DNA of 37,588 nucleotides, taken from NCBI GenBank assembly GCA_018714185.1, contig DVNT01000043.1:1-37588 (forward strand). Reading direction: 5' to 3'. Below, piece by piece: positions 33,895-37,588 of this stretch. Origin of the DNA: Candidatus Aphodousia gallistercoris. Its GTDB lineage: Bacteria; Pseudomonadota; Gammaproteobacteria; Burkholderiales; Burkholderiaceae_F. How positions within the stretch are numbered: position 1 is the first letter of the stretch; each line of letters begins with the position of its first letter. Made by a program: the position numbers and the translations under genes. The notes under the pieces are model-generated. The model was not told the origin of the DNA and did not search any database. It was given only the letters and a program-made list of their open reading frames with translations.

Positions 33895-35280
33895 ATGGCA
33901 AGAGCCCCGAAAGTTTTAGAAAAATTCACCGTTGACATTGAGTCGCTCGACCAGGACGGCCGAGGCGTGGCTCACCGTGAAGGCAAGGCCGTATTTGTGG
34001 AAGGCGCCTTGCCCGGAGAAACGGTGGTCTATGAACGCTACCGCAACAAAAATAGTTACGAGTGCGGACGCGCTGTGGAGATTCTCAAGGAGTCTTCGAT
34101 GCGCGTTAAGCCTGCGTGCAAGCATTTCGGCTTGCAGCCCGGCTGCTGCGGGGGGTGCGCCATGCAGCACTTGGATCCTAATGCCCAGGTGGCCATCAAG
34201 CAGCGCGTGATGCTTGACGCTCTTTGGCATATCGGCAAGGTCAAGCCCGAAATGATCTTGGCGCCGATTTTCGGTCCCTTCTGGGGTTACCGGCACCGTG
34301 CCCGCTTGACCGTGCGCGATGTGGAGAAAAAAGGCGGCGTACTGGTGGGCTTTCATGAGCGCTCGTCAAGCTACGTGGCCGACATGACCGAGTGCAAAAT
34401 TCTGCCCCGGCGCGTGAGCGACCTCTTGGTGCCTTTGCGCCATTTGGTGGAAAGTTTGTCAATTCGCCAGCGCGTGCCGCAAATTGAAGTGGCCATGGGC
34501 GGCAACGGCGTGATCGCCTTGGTATTTCGTATTTTGGAGCCGTTAACCGAGGCGGATTCGGCAAAACTGGAAGCCTTCTCGCTGGAGTATGGGGTTTGCA
34601 TTTGGCTGCAGCCCAAAGGACCGGACTCGTGTTACCCGATGCATCCGGCCGATCTGACGGCCTTAAAGCTCGAACTGCCGGAATTCGGCGTTCACATTGT
34701 CTTTAAGCCCACGGACTTTACCCAAGTGAACCATCGCTTAAATGAGACCATGGTCTCGCGAGCGATTCATCTCTTGGACGTGCATCCGGATCATCACGTA
34801 GCAGACTTTTTCTGCGGTTTGGGTAACTTTACGCTGCCTTTGGCCGTGCGCGCCCAAAAGGTGGTGGGTATCGAAGGAAGTGACCAGTTGGTCGAACGCG
34901 CTAAAGCCGGTGCTGCGGATAATTACTTGGCGGACAAAACGGAATTTGTGGCCCGCAACCTCTTTACCTGGAGTACCGATGATTGGGATCAGCTTTGGGA
35001 GAAGATGGGCGGTATTGATCGTGTCTTAATCGATCCGCCGCGCGAAGGGGCGCTTGAAGTGGCTAGAACGCTGGCGGCAACGGATAAGCGTCCGGCCCGC
35101 TTGGTTTACGTTTCCTGCAATCCGGCTACATTGGCTCGGGATTGTGCCATTTTGCATCACGAAGGCGGCTGGCACATCCGGGCAGCCGGCGTCATGAACA
35201 TGTTCCCGCACACGGCGCACGTTGAAAGTATGGCGGTTTTGGAGCCGGGGCCTAAGCCCGTTAGGGTTGAAGAACCGTGA
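33895..35280 (+). CDS. rlmD: 23S rRNA (uracil(1939)-C(5))-methyltransferase RlmD
   Basis: 461 aa SAM-dependent methyltransferase of the RumA/TrmA family. An N-terminal TRAM domain (about 5-65) leads to the iron-sulphur cysteines in ACKHFGLQPGCCGGCAMQ and the later TECKILP. The SAM motif is VADFFCGLGNFTLPLA (about 301-316). The catalytic cysteine lies in YVSCNPATLARD (about 402-413), and IDPPREGALEV is present. The ATG has a weak ribosome site. It follows the nlpD terminator, so it probably starts its own transcript. Confidence 0.95.
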   Translation: MARAPKVLEKFTVDIESLDQDGRGVAHREGKAVFVEGALPGETVVYERYRNKNSYECGRAVEILKESSMRVKPACKHFGLQPGCCGGCAMQHLDPNAQVAIKQRVMLDALWHIGKVKPEMILAPIFGPFWGYRHRARLTVRDVEKKGGVLVGFHERSSSYVADMTECKILPRRVSDLLVPLRHLVESLSIRQRVPQIEVAMGGNGVIALVFRILEPLTEADSAKLEAFSLEYGVCIWLQPKGPDSCYPMHPADLTALKLELPEFGVHIVFKPTDFTQVNHRLNETMVSRAIHLLDVHPDHHVADFFCGLGNFTLPLAVRAQKVVGIEGSDQLVERAKAGAADNYLADKTEFVARNLFTWSTDDWDQLWEKMGGIDRVLIDPPREGALEVARTLAATDKRPARLVYVSCNPATLARDCAILHHEGGWHIRAAGVMNMFPHTAHVESMAVLEPGPKPVRVEEP

Positions 35281-35316
35281 CGCCTTCTGAAGAAAAAGAA
35301 GAAGCGTGAAATTTGT

Positions 35317-35376
35317 AGCCCGATTTTTTAGAAAGTCCTCGCCGAAATAGCGGGACTTCCCGTATTTAGGGCTTTT
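35317..35376 (+). terminator. Nested hairpin after rlmD, possible terminator
   Basis: An outer AGCCC/GGGCT pair encloses AAGTCC/GGACTT (35333-35358) with CGC/GCG inside, followed by TTT-A-CTTT. The stems are interrupted, so confidence is limited. Confidence 0.4.
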
Positions 35377-35470
35377 ACTTTGTTATTGGGTTATCGGTTG
35401 TAGGTGTGAAAGCACTAGCAAACATAGTCAAGGTATAAGCCCGTACGGCTTAATGGACGATCAAGATCAA
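35377..35470. other. Intergenic stretch between rlmD and the autotransporter
   Basis: No gene is visible. It holds one small hairpin, TAAGCC-CGTAC-GGCTTA, near 35435-35455. The flanking genes converge, so no promoter is expected. Confidence 0.4.
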
Positions 35471-35517
35471 AACGCTCGATGCAGAACAAAAATCCCTTTG
35501 GTCATGCACCGAGCGTT
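35471..35517. terminator. Terminator of the autotransporter gene
   Basis: AACGCTCG-A-TGCA (35471-35483) pairs with TGCA-C-CGAGCGTT (35505-35517), with one mismatch. On the - strand the stem is followed by TTGATC; on the + strand by GTTTTAG. It lies 22 bases beyond the - strand stop. Confidence 0.7.
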
Positions 35518-35539
35518 GTTTTAGTTAGCCGTTAAATTA

Positions 35540-37459
35540 TCAGAAGACATATCTTGCGCCAATGCTGTAACGATAGTCGTCCTGATAATCGTCGCCGTTG
35601 GCGCGCTCAAGGTTGCCGTACAGATAAAGCGCATCTGAAGCGTTAATCTGGAACCCAAGGCCATAACTTACCCAGGTGCCGTCAAGCTCATTGCTAAAGT
35701 ATGTCTTGTCGTAACCGTCATATGCCGCTGAGAAGTCATTGTCTCCGAGGAATTCATGATTCAAAGAGGCATGTAGGTAGACACTTCCGGTTTCTTTGGG
35801 GAAACTGGCTCCAACACGTGCACCAAGACGTCCGACAAGTGTTTGGAAATCGTCCTGCTCAACTTTGACTTTACTCGAAGTAGAGAAGTCATCGCCGAAG
35901 ACATAACCATAGGCCAGTTCTGCTTGCGGCTCAACATAGAATGTGGGAGTGACGCTCCAGTGATAGCCCGTTTCGACAGAAAGGGCCAAAGCCGTATTGT
36001 CATAGGAGCCGTCAAAGAGTCTGCCCGAAGAGGTATAGGTCTCGATGTCAGTTGACAGACGTCCGATGCGTCCTACTACATCAACATAACCGCCGCAATC
36101 AAAGAAACCGCTTGCATAGGCAGCTAACGAATAAGTATTGCCGTCAGCAGAGCCGTTCGAAATGTCGCCATCCATGTTGGTATAGCTGAAGGCTCCGCCC
36201 ACGATCCAGTTGTTACCGACAGTAGCGTCAGCACCTACCTGAATAGTGTTCATCTTGACTTCCGTTGTTACGGTATCGGTCACCTTGCTGTCTGCGCCAT
36301 AAATGCGTGCCCAAGCGCCGGCGGCTTCGAGATGGTCTCGGACTTCACCAAGTCTCTGGCTGAGATGATTCGTTTCGTAACGCCAGTTGGCAAGCGTGGC
36401 CGCATTGAACTGTTTCAGGGCGCTCATGGTCATGCTTTCACCCGTAGAAGAAAAAACCATGTTTCCGCTTTCATCAAACGTTGCCGTACCGCCTCCATTC
36501 ACTAAACCGTCGCCGACTTTGGTCGTAAAAGTATTTTCAGAATCCTTCACCATTTCAGCCACTTTTTCGAAGGCTCCGCTTGTACCCAGCGTATCTGCAT
36601 CGATGCCGCTTGTCTCATAGATGAGGTTGTCCGATTGATTACTTTCAATAACTACGCCCTTTTCGACGGTGTTGATGCGAATAGTATTTCCGCTACCGGC
36701 TAATGTCCCGATCGTCATACTCCCTTCACTTTGAATCTCAGCATTGACGCCGTCTACCGATTGGATTGAGAGCCCGTCGAAAGCTGGCGTAGCTTTATCT
36801 TCACCGTCAACTTGACGAGTGCCTCCGACATTCTTGAAATTAGCCCCGTTTTCTAAGTTCAGGTTCTTAATGCTGGCTGTCGAATTGACACCATCAAAAG
36901 TACCGCGATTTTGCAATACAATGGTGCTATCTTTAGTAACACTTACATCACCTAGTGCCAGAGAGGAATCCTCACCATTGGCCCATGTGCTAACGACGGC
37001 ATCACCGGTAATGCTCATACTGTTAACGGTCAGTGCTCCATAGCTCTGCAGATAGGCGTTTTCATTCGTATTCATCGTTACCTGATCAATGACAGTGCCG
37101 CTGCTTCCGGATCTCATCTGAACCTTGCCGCTGTCATTAATAATCAGATGATTCAGCGCATCATTTTCGCCGCTGGCAAGGTTGCCGGTTTCGACAATGA
37201 GCGTTCCGTTATTTTGTACTTCAAGCTCATTGGTTACCGAGGTGTCGTTGTAGAGGGCTGTCATGCCGTTTACGACCATGTTCTCACTCATAAATTTGGA
37301 GCGGATTTCCAGATATTCTGCAACCATGTTTGCCGTTTTGCCAATAATGACTGTCCCAGAGCCTCCTATGCCGCTGCTAAAGTAGGCATCGCCTGCGACA
37401 CTAAGCTCACTGTCGGCTGTTTCAACAGAAATCGAACTGACAGCGATATCAGCTGTGCC
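35540..37459 (-). CDS. Autotransporter beta-barrel protein, 5'-truncated (probable pseudogene)
   Basis: The C-terminal roughly 270 residues form a type V autotransporter barrel: AGAWARIYGADSKV at its start, TIQVGADATVGNNWIVGG, and the final YSIGARYVF with terminal aromatic residue. The rest is beta-helix passenger with repeated GxLxV and N/T/S-rich turns. The first ATG (37327) has neither a signal peptide nor a ribosome site, and the same frame stays open upstream to 37492 with more passenger-like residues (SISVETADSELSVAGDAYF) but no start codon. This indicates loss of the 5' end, probably by the IS-like element next to it. Codon use is more AT-rich than the neighbours. Confidence 0.8.
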   Translation of the reverse strand, partial: GTADIAVSSISVETADSELSVAGDAYFSSGIGGSGTVIIGKTANMVAEYLEIRSKFMSENMVVNGMTALYNDTSVTNELEVQNNGTLIVETGNLASGENDALNHLIINDSGKVQMRSGSSGTVIDQVTMNTNENAYLQSYGALTVNSMSITGDAVVSTWANGEDSSLALGDVSVTKDSTIVLQNRGTFDGVNSTASIKNLNLENGANFKNVGGTRQVDGEDKATPAFDGLSIQSVDGVNAEIQSEGSMTIGTLAGSGNTIRINTVEKGVVIESNQSDNLIYETSGIDADTLGTSGAFEKVAEMVKDSENTFTTKVGDGLVNGGGTATFDESGNMVFSSTGESMTMSALKQFNAATLANWRYETNHLSQRLGEVRDHLEAAGAWARIYGADSKVTDTVTTEVKMNTIQVGADATVGNNWIVGGAFSYTNMDGDISNGSADGNTYSLAAYASGFFDCGGYVDVVGRIGRLSTDIETYTSSGRLFDGSYDNTALALSVETGYHWSVTPTFYVEPQAELAYGYVFGDDFSTSSKVKVEQDDFQTLVGRLGARVGASFPKETGSVYLHASLNHEFLGDNDFSAAYDGYDKTYFSNELDGTWVSYGLGFQINASDALYLYGNLERANGDDYQDDYRYSIGARYVF

Positions 37460-37470
37460 TATTAACCAGA

Positions 37471-37499
37471 TTGCAAAATAGTTAACAATCTGTTATAAT
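37471..37499 (+). promoter_or_regulatory. Strong promoter at the IS-like end
   Basis: TTGCAA (37471-37476), a 17-base spacer and a perfect TATAAT (37494-37499). The predicted start coincides with the ATG at 37506, so the transcript may be leaderless. Confidence 0.7.
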
Positions 37500-37505
37500 T
37501 CGGCT

Positions 37506-37588
37506 ATGAAAGCAAAAGATGCACGCCGCCATAGTCCTGAAAAACTCGAAGTCCTTCGTGAACGTGGTTTTGCCATGCGTCGCGAAGG
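37506..37588 (+). CDS. Transposase-like protein, N-terminus only (IS630-like), partial
   Basis: The frame begins MKAKDARRHSPEKLEVLRER and continues GFAMRREG to the window end. It resembles the helix-turn-helix N-terminus of IS630-type transposases (MK-x-DAR-x-LSPE...). No Shine-Dalgarno is present upstream. Only 27 residues are visible, so an unrelated helix-turn-helix protein is possible. Confidence 0.55.
   Translation, partial: MKAKDARRHSPEKLEVLRERGFAMRRE

Larger units (their letters stand above)
37462..37588 (+). mobile_element. Left end of an apparent IS630-like insertion sequence (partial)
   Basis: The autotransporter passenger stops matching its expected pattern at TA (37460-37461), the target type of IS630-family elements. 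Next come an inverted repeat CAGATTG/CAATCTG (37467-37473, 37486-37492), a strong promoter and the start of a transposase-like frame. The other end is outside the window, so the terminal repeats cannot be confirmed. Confidence 0.5.

Overview
The window looks like chromosome of a host-associated betaproteobacterium in Burkholderiales, most likely the Sutterellaceae (Sutterella or Parasutterella). This is inferred from gene content and gene order (rimP-nusA-infB-rbfA-truB-typA, surE-nlpD-rlmD, tamA-tamB), from a lysine/alanine-rich histone H1-like protein, and from codon use rich in TTG, AAG and GCC. It is not based on a database search. Nearly all of it is housekeeping DNA in which both strands carry long shadow reading frames.

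Region by region: the 3' end of a 5S rRNA and its terminator (1-126) close an rRNA operon. Then come rarA and serS, a convergent histone H1-like gene, and tRNA-Ser(CGA). From 4.1 to 16.5 kb lies a long + strand cluster for translation, ribosome maturation and chromosome maintenance: rimP, nusA, infB, rbfA, truB, typA, a YchJ-type SEC-C protein, scpB, rluB, and finally the lipid A flippase msbA. Several joints overlap (rbfA/truB, truB/typA, ychJ-like/scpB, scpB/rluB). The cluster is preceded by a strong promoter followed by two intrinsic terminator hairpins, which suggests an attenuated leader. An MFS permease follows.

From 17.9 to 23.0 kb the genes are on the - strand: a secreted SGNH-type protein, an AEC permease, an RluA-family pseudouridine synthase with a long N-terminal extension, and formate-tetrahydrofolate ligase (fhs). 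A 354-base A/T-rich spacer with a branched hairpin separates fhs from a divergent amidohydrolase. A small one-span membrane protein, tRNA-Ala(GGC), tRNA-Glu(TTC) and tamA-tamB follow.

Right after tamB, a 19-bp-spacer promoter with a perfect palindrome, the architecture of MerR-family control, drives a flavin-reductase-like gene and a YqaA/DedA-like membrane protein. From 31.2 to 32.15 kb there is accessory DNA: four 23-bp-period direct repeats and the decayed remains of a DUF4143 ATPase. Then come surE, nlpD and rlmD, a locus where many relatives carry rpoS between nlpD and rlmD; here only a terminator sits there. The window ends in an autotransporter gene whose 5' end is lost where an apparent IS630-like element begins.

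I found no CRISPR array, prophage or complete defence system. The most interesting signals are regulatory or show decay: the rimP leader, the MerR-type promoter without its regulator, the tandem repeats beside the dead ATPase gene, the fhs-amidohydrolase spacer, the missing rpoS, and the IS-interrupted autotransporter.
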